Assembly: GCF_031456495.1 (NCBI RefSeq)
Contig: NZ_JAVDUW010000001.1
Location: 434,001 to 498,000 of the forward strand
Reading direction: 5' to 3'
Length of the DNA: 64,000 nt
DNA from: Pedococcus sp031456495
Lineage (GTDB): Bacteria; Actinomycetota; Actinomycetes; Actinomycetales; Dermatophilaceae
Within the stretch, counting starts at the first letter, position 1. Every line of letters begins with the position of its first letter. Below are positions 17,501 through 24,556 of this stretch, in pieces. A model generated the notes under the pieces. It was given only the letters and a program-made list of their open reading frames with translations. It ran no database searches and was not told where the DNA came from. A program made the position numbers and the translations under genes.

Positions 17501-17924
17501 CCTCCACGGCATCGAGGTCGGCCACGAGCACGAGATCGACCTCGAGCCGGGCAAGCGGCTGATCATCGGCCTGCAGTCCGTCTCCGACCCCGACGAGCGC
17601 GGCATGCGTACCGTCATGTTCACGATGGGCGGCCAGCTGCGACCCATCCAGGTCCGCGACACCAGCGTGAGCGTCGACGTCCGCACCGCCGAGAAGGCCG
17701 ACCCGGCGAACCGCTCGCACGTGGCCGCACCCTTCGCCGGGGTCGTGAGCCTCGGCGTCGAGGAGGGCTCCACGGTCGAGGCCGGCCAGGTCGTCGCGAC
17801 CATCGAGGCGATGAAGATGGAGGCGAACATCACCGCCCCCGTCGCCGGCACCGTGAGCCGGCTCGCCATCGGCGGCCAGCAGCAGGTCGAGGGCGGTGAC
17901 CTGCTCCTCGTCCTCGCGCCCTGA
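14535..17924 (+). CDS. pyc: Pyruvate carboxylase
   Basis: 1129 residues, full length for the single-chain enzyme. Carboxylates pyruvate to oxaloacetate with ATP and bicarbonate (anaplerosis). Order: biotin carboxylase domain, residues 1-450 (GEIAVRAFRA; ATP-binding Gly-rich loop GGGGRGMR; ERDCSVQRRHQK; EMNPRIQVEHTVTE); carboxyltransferase domain, about 530-800 (GVTDTTFRDAHQSL; the metal/substrate site KDMAGL; HTHDTAGG with the metal His); allosteric/tetramer part; biotinyl domain at the C-terminus with EAMKMEA, biotinylated Lys 1094. GTG 14535 has GAGGAGGT just upstream. No gene follows in its transcript except perhaps csbD. With malic enzyme this links pyruvate and C4 acids. Confidence 0.97.
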   Translation: MFSKVLVANRGEIAVRAFRAATELGAKTVAVFPYEDRKSEHVLKADEAYRIGEQGHPVRAYLDPAEIVRVALEAGADAVYPGYGFLSENPDLAQACADAGITFIGPPAPVLHLTGNKARAIAAAKKAGLPTLRSAPPSTDVEELVRGAEEIGFPVFAKAVAGGGGRGMRRVERREDLREALEACMREAESAFGDPTVFLEEAVVSPRHIEVQVLSDGTGTEGGVIHLFERDCSVQRRHQKVVEIAPAPNLDPELRARMCAHAVAFAREIGYVNAGTVEFLLAPDGRYVFIEMNPRIQVEHTVTEEITDVDLVSSQMRIASGETLADLGLSQDALQIRGAALQCRITTEDPANGFRPDTGHVTTYRSAGGAGVRLDGGTVFVGAEIGAHFDSMLVKLTCRGRDFPTAVRRARRALAEFRIRGVSTNIPFLQALLEEPDFQAGRLSTAFIDERPYLRTARVPADRGTKLLTYLADVTVNQPHGPGRTRVSPRSKLPEIDRSTPPPAGARDRLLRVGPEQWARDLRAQVPVGVTDTTFRDAHQSLLATRLRTRDLMHVAPHVARLTPQLLSVEAWGGATYDVALRFLSEDPWDRLAALREAMPNLPLQMLLRGRNTVGYTPYPTEVTDAFVSEAATTGIDIFRIFDALNDVGQMRPAIDAVRATGTAVAEVVLCYTGDLTDPGEKLYTLDYYLRLAEQIAEAGAHVIAIKDMAGLLRAPAARTLVTALRERFDQPVHLHTHDTAGGQLGTLLAAIDAGVDAVDVANAAMSGTTSQPPMSSLVAATDGTPRATGLDLRAVNDLEPYWEAVRQLYFPFESGLPSPTGRVYTHEIPGGQLSNLRQQAIALGLGEHFEEIEDMYAAANRILGNIVKVTPSSKVVGDLALALVGAKADPDDFEANPTAYDIPDSVIGFLSGELGDPPGGWPEPFRTKALQGRTPKPRVTELSEADREALKAEPRATLNRLLFPGPTADFQRSREAYSDLAVLGTREFLHGIEVGHEHEIDLEPGKRLIIGLQSVSDPDERGMRTVMFTMGGQLRPIQVRDTSVSVDVRTAEKADPANRSHVAAPFAGVVSLGVEEGSTVEAGQVVATIEAMKMEANITAPVAGTVSRLAIGGQQQVEGGDLLLVLAP

Positions 17925-18055
17925 CCGGCCGCATGAGGCTGACCTGCGACGTCGCGAGTCCTGCAGGTTCGTGCGACCCGCGTTACGGTCGAAGGAGCAC
18001 GGTCAAGAAGCGGCCGGGCGTCCGACCGGAACGACACGACACCAAGGAGTGCGAC

Positions 18056-18229
18056 ATGGGCATGGACGACAAGCTGGGCAACGCCGCGGAGCAGGCCGAG
18101 GGCAAGGCCAAGGAGGCCGCCGGCAAGGCCACCGACAACGAGCGCCTCGAGGCCGAGGGCCAGACGGACCAGGCCAAGGCCGACATGAAGCAGGCCGGCG
18201 AGAAGGTCAAGGACGCGTTCAAGAACTGA
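18056..18229 (+). CDS. CsbD-family stress protein
   Basis: 57 residues, entirely hydrophilic (MGMDDKLGNAAEQAEGKAKE). CsbD proteins are stress-induced small soluble proteins controlled in Bacillus by the general stress sigma factor; function unknown. The 11-residue period with Ala and Lys is the family mark. It has an excellent ribosome-binding site (AAGGAG, seven bases before ATG), implying high expression, and is followed by a strong hairpin. Confidence 0.9.
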   Translation: MGMDDKLGNAAEQAEGKAKEAAGKATDNERLEAEGQTDQAKADMKQAGEKVKDAFKN

Positions 18230-18243
18230 CCCGACGCCGTATG

Positions 18244-18271
18244 CCGCCCGCTCGCCCACGCGAGCGGGCGG
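18244..18271. terminator. Strong bidirectional terminator after csbD
   Basis: CCGCCCGCTCGC (18244-18255) pairs perfectly with GCGAGCGGGCGG (18260-18271), loop CCAC. It separates the convergent csbD and DUF2207 genes and could end both transcripts. Confidence 0.7.
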
Positions 18272-18289
18272 TGTCGTGTGCGGGGGCGC

Positions 18290-20239
18290 CTACCAGGAGC
18301 CGCCGCCCCCGCCGCCCCCGCCACCGCCGGAGAAGCCGCCCCCGCTGGAGAAGCCGGAGCCGCCCGAGCTGCCGGGCGTGCTCGTGAAGGTGCTGCCGGC
18401 GGTGCTCGCGAACGAGTCCATGCCGTCCGCGATGCCGCCGAACGAGCCGTAGTCGCCGCCGAGGTACCAGGTCGGCATCACCAGCGGGTGCCCGGCCGCG
18501 GCAGCCGCCTCGGCCACCTGCTGGAACGTCGAGGCCCACTGCGAGGCGACGCCGAAGACGATCGCGTACGGCAGGTACCGACTGAAGACGTCCTGCGCCT
18601 CCTCCCACCGGATCTGGCTGGCCTCGGCGGTCACGAGGTACTGCTTGAAACCCTTGGACTGGGCGAGCACGGCACTGCCGTCGGCGGTGCGGGCGGCCAT
18701 CCTCCTGCCGAGGAACATCGTGATGACGCCGGCGAGCAGGGTGCCGATCGACAGCGCATAGGACGGCGAGAACGGCATGCCCGCGCCGGAGGCGACCCGC
18801 GACAGCGGCTCGTGCAGCCAGAACAGGCTGATGAACCCGGCTGCCGTGAGGAGGAAGCCGAGCGACTGCCAGGTGCCCCGCTGCCGCTGCGGCGAGCGCC
18901 GGAACCAGCCGCGCTGCACGACCTCGTCGTACATCTGGGCCTGCACCTTCGTCAGGGTCGGCTTGAACCGGTTCTTCAGGTCCGAGAGGTCGACGACCTG
19001 GGCCCCGTCCCGGAAGACGCCGGCCAGCAGCTCGGCCTCGTAGATGCGCAGCGGGGTGCGGGCCTGCTCGGGGGTCGGCTCGGTGCGGGTGAGCCGCCAG
19101 TCCTTGCGGTGGCCCAGCCCGCCGCCCCCGATCTGCTCGATCCGGAGCCTGCCCCGCACCGCGAGGTCGACCAGGGTGGCGGCGACGTCGACGGTGTTGG
19201 CCGTCTCGTCGATGAGCGTCCCGACGAGCCCGGGCTGCACGCCCTCGGGCGGGGTGAACTGCACGGCGACCGTGGGGCTGGGGCCGCGCACGACGACGGC
19301 CTGCTGGCCGACGCCCGGCGTGAGGCCCGGCGTGAGGCCGGCGTACTGCTCGTCGCGGCCGCGGGTCCAGACCAGCACGCCCATGAGGCCGGCCGCGAGC
19401 AGCGGCAGGGTGATGCCGGTCCCGAGGGCCAGGGCGCCCAGCGCCTTGGAGCCCTCCTCGGTCGTCACCTGGCCGTCCGGGGAGACGGTCCCCTGCCGCA
19501 GCGACGGCGTCAGGTCGCCGAACCCGTCGAGCGGCAGCGACGCCAGGATCGTCATGCCCTCGCGCGGCTGGGCGGCCGGGGCGGAGAACGTGGCGGTCGC
19601 GCCCGGGCTGCCCTGGCAGCGCCGGGTCGAGCCGAGCTCGCCGATGAAGCACTCCACCCGGTCGACGGGCTGCGGCCCGGTGACCGAGGCGCTGACGTCC
19701 TCGTACAGCTGGCTGTTCGAGGAGTCGATGAGGTTGTAGTAGAACTCCGCGTGGTCGCTGAAGCCGTTCATGACCGAGCTGAGGTGGTACTTCACGACGT
19801 ACGTCTGGGTGCCCCGGACGGTCTCGTTGGAGCGACCCACGCGGATGGTCGCGTACGTGCCGTTCTCGTCGATCACCCGCGTGTCAGCCGGCGCGCCCGA
19901 GGGCGAGCTGGCCGACACGTCGCTGAGCGGGTACTGGCGGTAGGTGGTCGGGCTGTCCTGGTAGCCGACGCGGATCTTGACGAGCCGCTCGATGCCGTGG
20001 CGGTCCTCACCGCTGGGGAACTGCCACGTGATCGTCTCGACGACGTCCGCGGAGCCGTCCGCGCGCAGGGTGAAGTCGACGTGGTAGCGGGTCGCCTTCT
20101 CGTCCCCGACCGCACTGGCCGCCGCTGGGGTGAACACGATCGCGGTCAGGGTGAGCAGCACCGCGAGGACGGCACCCGCCCCCCTCGCGCCACGCCGCCC
20201 CCCGGCCCGGTGTCGCGTCGTCCCCCCTGCCACGGTCAC
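18290..20239 (-). CDS. DUF2207 membrane protein with glycine-rich tail
   Basis: 649 residues from GTG 20239. Signal-like helix at about 15-40 (GAVLAVLLTLTAIVFTPAAA), then an extracellular beta-rich DUF2207 domain starting YHVDFTLRADGSADVVETIT; the family's ETITWQFP motif is present. A membrane helix at about 270 (GTGITLPLLAAGLMGVLVW), a cytoplasmic globular part, a pair of helices around SLGFLLTAAGFISLF and LSIGTLLAGVITMFLG, and a C-terminal Gly/Ser tail ending GGGGGGGGSW, the usual end of this family. Function unknown. Its start overlaps the smpB stop as GTGA, so it is translationally coupled to smpB. Confidence 0.88.
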   Translation of the reverse strand: MTVAGGTTRHRAGGRRGARGAGAVLAVLLTLTAIVFTPAAASAVGDEKATRYHVDFTLRADGSADVVETITWQFPSGEDRHGIERLVKIRVGYQDSPTTYRQYPLSDVSASSPSGAPADTRVIDENGTYATIRVGRSNETVRGTQTYVVKYHLSSVMNGFSDHAEFYYNLIDSSNSQLYEDVSASVTGPQPVDRVECFIGELGSTRRCQGSPGATATFSAPAAQPREGMTILASLPLDGFGDLTPSLRQGTVSPDGQVTTEEGSKALGALALGTGITLPLLAAGLMGVLVWTRGRDEQYAGLTPGLTPGVGQQAVVVRGPSPTVAVQFTPPEGVQPGLVGTLIDETANTVDVAATLVDLAVRGRLRIEQIGGGGLGHRKDWRLTRTEPTPEQARTPLRIYEAELLAGVFRDGAQVVDLSDLKNRFKPTLTKVQAQMYDEVVQRGWFRRSPQRQRGTWQSLGFLLTAAGFISLFWLHEPLSRVASGAGMPFSPSYALSIGTLLAGVITMFLGRRMAARTADGSAVLAQSKGFKQYLVTAEASQIRWEEAQDVFSRYLPYAIVFGVASQWASTFQQVAEAAAAAGHPLVMPTWYLGGDYGSFGGIADGMDSFASTAGSTFTSTPGSSGGSGFSSGGGFSGGGGGGGGGGSW

Positions 20240-20703
20240 CGCCCCCTGGAGTGCAGGGCGCGCTCGGCGTCGCGCCGGTCCTGGCGCTCCCGCAGCGACT
20301 GTCGCTTGTCGTACTGCCGCTTGCCCTTGGCGACCGCGAGCTCGACCTTGGCGCGGCCGTCCTTGAAGTACAGGCTCAGCGGGACGATGGTGTGGCCGGT
20401 CTCGCTGGACTTGCGCTGGAGCTTGGTCAGCTCGTCGCGGTGCAGCAGCAGCTTGCGGCGTCGCCGCGGCGTGTGGTTCGTCCACGTGCCCTCGACGTAC
20501 TCGGGGATGTGGACGCCCTCGAGCCACAGCTCGTCGCCGCGCCACGCGGCATACCCGTCCACGAGCGAGGCCCGGCCCATGCGCAGCGACTTGACCTCGG
20601 TGCCCATGAGGACCAGACCCGCCTCGTAGGTGTCCTCGATGAGGTAGTCGTGGCGGGCCTTGCGGTTGCTGGCGACCACCTTGCGCGCCTGTTCCTTGGC
20701 CAC
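20236..20703 (-). CDS. smpB: SsrA-binding protein SmpB
   Basis: 155 residues, the standard length. Binds the tRNA-like domain of tmRNA and positions it in the ribosomal A site. Conserved: VVASNRKARHDYLIEDTYEAG, the block GTEVKSLRMGRASLVDGYAA, the KLLLHRDEL segment, and the Lys/Arg C-terminal tail (KGKRQYDKRQSLRERQDRRDAER) that enters the empty mRNA channel. The partner ssrA is encoded 8.5 kb to the left. It is followed by DUF2207 with a 4-base overlap; the M23 peptidase precedes it, separated by a hairpin, so a promoter in 20704-20826 is expected. Confidence 0.97.
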   Translation of the reverse strand: MAKEQARKVVASNRKARHDYLIEDTYEAGLVLMGTEVKSLRMGRASLVDGYAAWRGDELWLEGVHIPEYVEGTWTNHTPRRRRKLLLHRDELTKLQRKSSETGHTIVPLSLYFKDGRAKVELAVAKGKRQYDKRQSLRERQDRRDAERALHSRGR

Positions 20704-20779
20704 TGCTCTTCCTGTCCGTGTCGGTCCGGTGCCGCGTCGCGCGCCACCGGCGGTGCAACGCTACCGGTCCGACGAGCGG

Positions 20780-20807
20780 GGCCGCCCGGAGGTTTCCCCG
20801 AGCGGCC
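20780..20807 (-). terminator. Hairpin after the M23 peptidase gene
   Basis: GGCCGC (20780-20785) pairs with GCGGCC (20802-20807); the stem extends imperfectly inwards with CGG/CCG. It is 20 bases past the M23 stop and before smpB; no clear U tract. Confidence 0.4.
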
Positions 20808-20826
20808 TGTCACCGGTGGTCCGGCG

Positions 20827-22176
20827 TCACAGCCAGCGACGCGGGTCCTTCGGGATGCCGTCCTCGTAGGTCTCGAAGTGCAGGTGGCAGCCGGTGGACT
20901 CGCCGGTGGTCCCGACGTAGCCGATCACCTCGCCACGGCTGACGTGGCCGCTGCGGACGACCATGCGCTCCATGTGGTTGTAGGCGGTGACCAGGTCGAC
21001 ACCTCGCAGGATGCCGTGGTCGATCTCGATCCGGTTGCCGTAGCCGCCGGCCCAGCCGGCCGAGATGACGGTGCCCGGCGCGGCGGCGCGGATCGGGGTG
21101 CCGCAGTTGGCCGCGTAGTCACGGCCGGCGTGCAGGCGCCAGTAGTGCAGGATCGGGTGGAAGCGCATCCCGAACTCGCTGGAGATCCAGCCGTCCGAGG
21201 GAGCCGACAGGAAGCCGTGGGCGCTCACCCGGGGCGCGGAGGGCACCCGCTTGTGCGCCTTGCGCAGCGCGGCGGCCCGCCGGGCGGCCGCGGCCTTCGC
21301 CGCCTTGGCGCGGGCGACGAGGACCCGCTGCAGGCGGGCCTGCTCCTTCTGGGCGGCGTCGAGGCTCTTGCGCTCGTTCGCCTTCTGGGCCTCGAGGGTC
21401 TTGGACTGCGCGGCTTGCTGGACGGCGAGCGCGTCGAGCTTGGCCTTGGCGTCGGCGGCCTTCGCGCGGGCGTCCTGGGCCTTGGCGAGGGCGGCCTCGG
21501 CGGCCTTCTTCGCCGCGGCGACGTCCTCGCGCAGCGCACGGATGTGTGCCTCCTGCGCGGTGGCGGCGGCGCGCGCCGTCGCGAGCCGCTGCAACGACTG
21601 CTGCTGGACGTCCATCACCGTGTCGTTCATGGCGATGCGGTTGGCGAAGTCGTCCGGGGTGGTGGCGCTGAGCGCGACCGACAGCTGCCCCATCCCCTGG
21701 TCCTGGTAGAGCTGGGAGGCGAACCGCGCGACGCGGGTGCGGCTGGCCGAGAGCTGCGCGCGGGTCGAGCTCAGCTCGTCGACCGCGCGGGCCTCGTTGG
21801 CCTGCGCCACCTGGAGCTTGACCGCCATGTCGTCGTTGTACGCGTCGGCGGCCGAGACGTCGGCGGTCGCCTTGTCGAGCGTGGCCTGGGCGACGGGCAG
21901 CGCGGCCTGGGTGCGGCGCAGGGCGAAGTAGGTGTTCTGCAGGGCGACCGAGGTGTCGTCGAGCTGCTGCTTGAGCGACTCGATCTCCTTGTCGACCTGC
22001 TTCTTGGCCTTGTTCGGGTCGGTCGCGCCCGGGGCCACGACGGCGTTGCCCGTCGTGGCGGCCAGCGGAAGGGCGGCCGACGGGGCGGCGATGCCGACGG
22101 AGCAGGCGAGGGCGAGGCCGAAGGCGGACAGGCGGAGCCGCCGCGAGGCACGCTGAGACGGGGGGAACGCGCTCAT
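20827..22176 (-). CDS. M23 peptidase with coiled coil (EnvC/RipC-like)
   Basis: 449 residues. A signal segment (LRLSAFGLALACSVGIAAPSA) near the start, then about 280 residues of coiled coil rich in Ala, Lys, Gln and Glu (KQVDKEIESLKQQLDDTSVA; DVAAAKKAAEAALAKAQDAR), and a C-terminal LytM/M23 zinc domain. Zinc ligands are visible: H in YWRLHAGRDYA with D four residues on, and HLHFE. Such proteins cleave peptidoglycan crosslinks and are activated by FtsEX through the coiled coil (EnvC in E. coli, PcsB in Streptococcus, RipC in mycobacteria). The gene is directly downstream of ftsX, matching that role. ATG 22176 has GAGG just before it; a start at 22185 is possible. Confidence 0.93.
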   Translation of the reverse strand: MSAFPPSQRASRRLRLSAFGLALACSVGIAAPSAALPLAATTGNAVVAPGATDPNKAKKQVDKEIESLKQQLDDTSVALQNTYFALRRTQAALPVAQATLDKATADVSAADAYNDDMAVKLQVAQANEARAVDELSSTRAQLSASRTRVARFASQLYQDQGMGQLSVALSATTPDDFANRIAMNDTVMDVQQQSLQRLATARAAATAQEAHIRALREDVAAAKKAAEAALAKAQDARAKAADAKAKLDALAVQQAAQSKTLEAQKANERKSLDAAQKEQARLQRVLVARAKAAKAAAARRAAALRKAHKRVPSAPRVSAHGFLSAPSDGWISSEFGMRFHPILHYWRLHAGRDYAANCGTPIRAAAPGTVISAGWAGGYGNRIEIDHGILRGVDLVTAYNHMERMVVRSGHVSRGEVIGYVGTTGESTGCHLHFETYEDGIPKDPRRWL

Positions 22177-22279
22177 AGGCCTCATTGGTAACACAAACCA
22201 CAGCGGTTTCGGGGGAAGCGCGACGCAGGATCCTCCGGACGGCTGACGAGGCCCCCTCGTCGCGCCGCCCACGGTCGGG

Positions 22280-23185
22280 TCAGACGCGCAGGTAGCGGCG
22301 CAGCGTCACCCAGCTGGTGAGCACCGAGACGACCAGCATGAGCGCGGCCAGCCACGGCGCGACGTACCAGATGTCGCTCGTGCCCACGAGGGGCGCGTCC
22401 TGGAGCACGGCCGACACCTTGGGCAGCAGGTAGTGGGTCGTCGCCCACAGGCCCGCGATCGCCAGGCCGGTGCCGCCGAGCGCGGCCAGCACCGTCTCCA
22501 TGACGAAGGGCAGCCGGATGGTGAAGTTCGAGGCGCCGACGAGCTTCATGATCCCTGTCTCGCGGCGTCTGCTGAACGCCGCCTGCCGGATCGTGGTCGC
22601 CATGAGGAGCACCGAGCACAGCACCATGAGCAGCGCGAGGAACAGCGAGCCGACGGTGACGACGTTCATCACCGCGAACAGCTTCTCGAGCGTCTTCTGC
22701 TGGTCCTGGACGCGCCCCACCCCCGGGGCTCCCTCGAACGCGCTCACGACCACGTCGAACTTCTTGGGGTCGGACAGCTGCACGCGGAAGTTCTGCGGGA
22801 TGTCGCCGACCTGGAGGTACTCCGACAGCGGCGAGTTGCGGTACTGCTCCTTGAACCGGTCGAACGCCTGCTGCTCGGACTCGTAGTAGACGTTCTTGAC
22901 CAGCGGCTTCATCTGCTCGAGCTGCGCCTTGAGGGCGTCCCGCTGCTCGGGCGTGACGGCCTTGCCCTGGCAGTTGGCGTCGACCGAGTCCTTGCCGCAC
23001 ATGAAGATCGAGACCTGGATGCGGTCGTACCAGTAGCCCTTGAGGGTGGTCACCTGGCTCTGGGCGAGGAACCCGATGCCCATGAGGTACACCGACACCA
23101 TCGTGACGAGCATGACCGAGACGGCGATCGAGGCGTTGCGGCGCAGGCCGATCCAGATCTCGCTGAGCATGAACTGCACGCGCAT
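22280..23185 (-). CDS. ftsX: Cell division permease FtsX
   Basis: 301 residues. Short cytoplasmic start (MRVQFMLSEIWIGLRR), helix 1 (IAVSVMLVTMVSVYLMGIGF), a large extracellular domain of about 130 residues with two Cys (FMCGK, DANCQG), and three further helices (LFLALLMVLCSVLLMAT, VMETVLAALGGTGLAIAGL, APWLAALMLVVSVLTSW). The PDD-like MATTIRQAAFSRRRETGIMKLVGAS loop before helix 3 is the FtsX hallmark. With FtsE it forms the ABC-like complex that switches on a peptidoglycan hydrolase at the septum. Its ATG overlaps the ftsE stop (TGATG). Confidence 0.96.
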   Translation of the reverse strand: MRVQFMLSEIWIGLRRNASIAVSVMLVTMVSVYLMGIGFLAQSQVTTLKGYWYDRIQVSIFMCGKDSVDANCQGKAVTPEQRDALKAQLEQMKPLVKNVYYESEQQAFDRFKEQYRNSPLSEYLQVGDIPQNFRVQLSDPKKFDVVVSAFEGAPGVGRVQDQQKTLEKLFAVMNVVTVGSLFLALLMVLCSVLLMATTIRQAAFSRRRETGIMKLVGASNFTIRLPFVMETVLAALGGTGLAIAGLWATTHYLLPKVSAVLQDAPLVGTSDIWYVAPWLAALMLVVSVLTSWVTLRRYLRV

Positions 23186-23874
23186 CAGCGACCACCTCCG
23201 TAGACGCCCTTGTTCTCGTCCCGGACGACGTGACCGTTGTGCAGCTCCACGACCCGCTTGCGCAGCTGGTCGACGATGTCGTCGTCGTGGGTGGCCATCA
23301 CGATCGTGGTGCCGGTGCGGTTGATCCGGTCCAGCAGCCGCACGATGTCGAGGCTGGTCGTGGGGTCGAGGTTCCCGGTCGGCTCGTCGCACAGCAGGAT
23401 CGGCGGCTTGTTGACGAACGCGCGGGCGATGGCGACGCGCTGCTGCTCACCACCGGAGAGCTCGTGCGGGAGCCGCTTCTCCTTGCCCTCGAGGCCCACC
23501 ATCTCCAGCGTCTCGGGGACGACCTGGCGGATGGCGTGGCGCGAGCGCCCGAGGACCTGCAGGGCGAAGGCGACGTTCTGGTAGACGGTCTTGTTCGGCA
23601 GCAGCCGGAAGTCCTGGAAGACGGTCCCTATCTCACGGCGCAGCCGCGGCACCTTGCGCGAGGGCAGGCGCCCCACGTCCTGGCCGGCCACGAGCACGCT
23701 GCCCTGGGTGACGCCCTCCTCCTTGAGCACGAGCCGCAGGAGGGTGGACTTGCCCGAGCCCGAGGCCCCGACCACGAAGACGAACTCGCCGCGCTCGACG
23801 TCGAGGGTGATGTCGCTCAGCGCCGGGCGGGTGGACCGCGGGTAGACCTTGCTGACGTTCTCGAAACGGATCAT
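23185..23874 (-). CDS. ftsE: Cell division ATP-binding protein FtsE
   Basis: 229 residues. Walker A GASGSGKST, the D-loop and Q-loop (FQDFRLL), ABC signature LSGGEQQRVAIARA, Walker B LLCDEPTGNLDP and the switch His in ATHDDD. Start MIRFENVSKVYP is the family start; an upstream extension to 23940 runs through a Pro/Arg-rich stretch. It is the first gene of ftsE-ftsX-(M23). No strong promoter is certain; TATCCT in the minus strand around 23953-23958 matches TANNNT. Confidence 0.97.
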   Translation of the reverse strand: MIRFENVSKVYPRSTRPALSDITLDVERGEFVFVVGASGSGKSTLLRLVLKEEGVTQGSVLVAGQDVGRLPSRKVPRLRREIGTVFQDFRLLPNKTVYQNVAFALQVLGRSRHAIRQVVPETLEMVGLEGKEKRLPHELSGGEQQRVAIARAFVNKPPILLCDEPTGNLDPTTSLDIVRLLDRINRTGTTIVMATHDDDIVDQLRKRVVELHNGHVVRDENKGVYGGGR

Positions 23875-24039
23875 GCGCGGAGGGGAAGCCTTACGGGAGG
23901 GGGAAGGGAACGGCATACCGCGCCGCACGCGGGGCGCCACGCACGACCACCGCAGGATAGGTCGGCAACCTCCGTATGCCGCGCAGCCGCCGGTCCTCGG
24001 CGTTGCGCCGGGCCGACGGAGCGGCTGCCGGACGCCCGG

Positions 24040-24171
24040 TCAGCGCCGTGCAGGCGGTGCGGCACGCCCCGCTCGGCGGGCGCGCTTGTCCTCGAGGTAC
24101 TCCAGGGGCATCCCGGGCCCCGGCTCCGCTGCCACGTCCCGCGCCACGACGGTGCCGCACGTGGTGCACAC
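24040..24171 (-). pseudogene. Remnant or small CxxC protein with GC3-biased coding
   Basis: A 44-codon reading frame with GTG at 24171, encoding VCTTCGTVVARDVA and ending ARRAGRAAPPARR. The codons are as strongly GC-ending as real genes here, and the Cys-x-x-Cys pair suggests a zinc ribbon. The frame continues upstream without a start beyond the neighbouring SRPBCC fragment, and there is no ribosome-binding site before GTG 24171, so the 5' end has probably been lost. It could also be a small intact gene. No family recognised. Confidence 0.45.
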
Positions 24172-24180
24172 CGTCTCGGC

Positions 24181-24471
24181 GTCACCTGGCTGACGCTGGA
24201 CAGCTGGCTCAGCTTCCCCGAGGACCAGAAGGAGTGGAACGGGACCACCGTCCGCTTCGACATCCGGGCGACGGACGAGGGCACCGAGCTCGTCTTCACG
24301 CACGAGGGACTCACCCCTGCCGCGGAGTGCTACACGGTGTGCCACACCGCCTGGGGCGACTACGTGACCGGCAGCCTGCGGGACCTGGCCCTCGACGGGT
24401 CCGGGACCCCGAACGCCTTCGAGGGTCCCGAGGCCCTCGCGCTGGCACAGCAGGGCCGCTCCTCGCGGTGA
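24181..24471 (+). pseudogene. Truncated SRPBCC (AHSA1-like) protein, C-terminal part
   Basis: The last 96 residues of an SRPBCC/AHSA1-type protein: DSWLSFPEDQKEWNGTTVRF, TDEGTELVFTHEGLTP, ECYTVCHTAWGDYV and TGSLRDLALDG are the family's strands 4-6 and long C-terminal helix. These proteins are normally about 140-160 residues; the N-terminal strands are missing and there is no start codon or ribosome-binding site, as the frame upstream of 24181 is unrelated sequence. The coding pattern stops abruptly at about 24180, where the opposite-strand CxxC frame begins, indicating a deletion. Called a pseudogene fragment. Confidence 0.75.
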
Positions 24472-24477
24472 GCCGTC

Positions 24478-24510
24478 GGACCCACCCCACGGTGCCGTCG
24501 GGGTGGGTCC
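24478..24510 (+). terminator. Hairpin after the SRPBCC fragment
   Basis: GGACCCACCCC (24478-24488) pairs with GGGGTGGGTCC (24500-24510). It is 7 bases past the SRPBCC stop and faces the prfB terminator. Confidence 0.6.
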
Positions 24511-24511
24511 T

Positions 24512-24556
24512 GGCCTGACCCCACCCACGAGCCGGCGTCGTGGGTGGGGTCAGGCC
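24512..24556 (-). terminator. 17-bp stem terminator overlapping the prfB stop codon
   Basis: GGCCTGACCCCACCCAC (24512-24528) pairs perfectly with GTGGGTGGGGTCAGGCC (24540-24556), 11-base loop. The right arm (on the plus strand) contains the complement of the prfB TGA at 24550-24552, so the hairpin begins inside the last codons. Confidence 0.75.

Noticed and set aside
18278..20629. Plus-strand 783-residue frame opposite DUF2207.
   Set aside because: Shadow caused by high GC3; the minus-strand protein has clear domains and ends in the family tail.
22177..22279. Possible ydaO-type c-di-AMP riboswitch before the M23 peptidase.
   Set aside because: Only 103 bases separate ftsX and the peptidase gene, too short for that riboswitch, and I see no matching conserved core.
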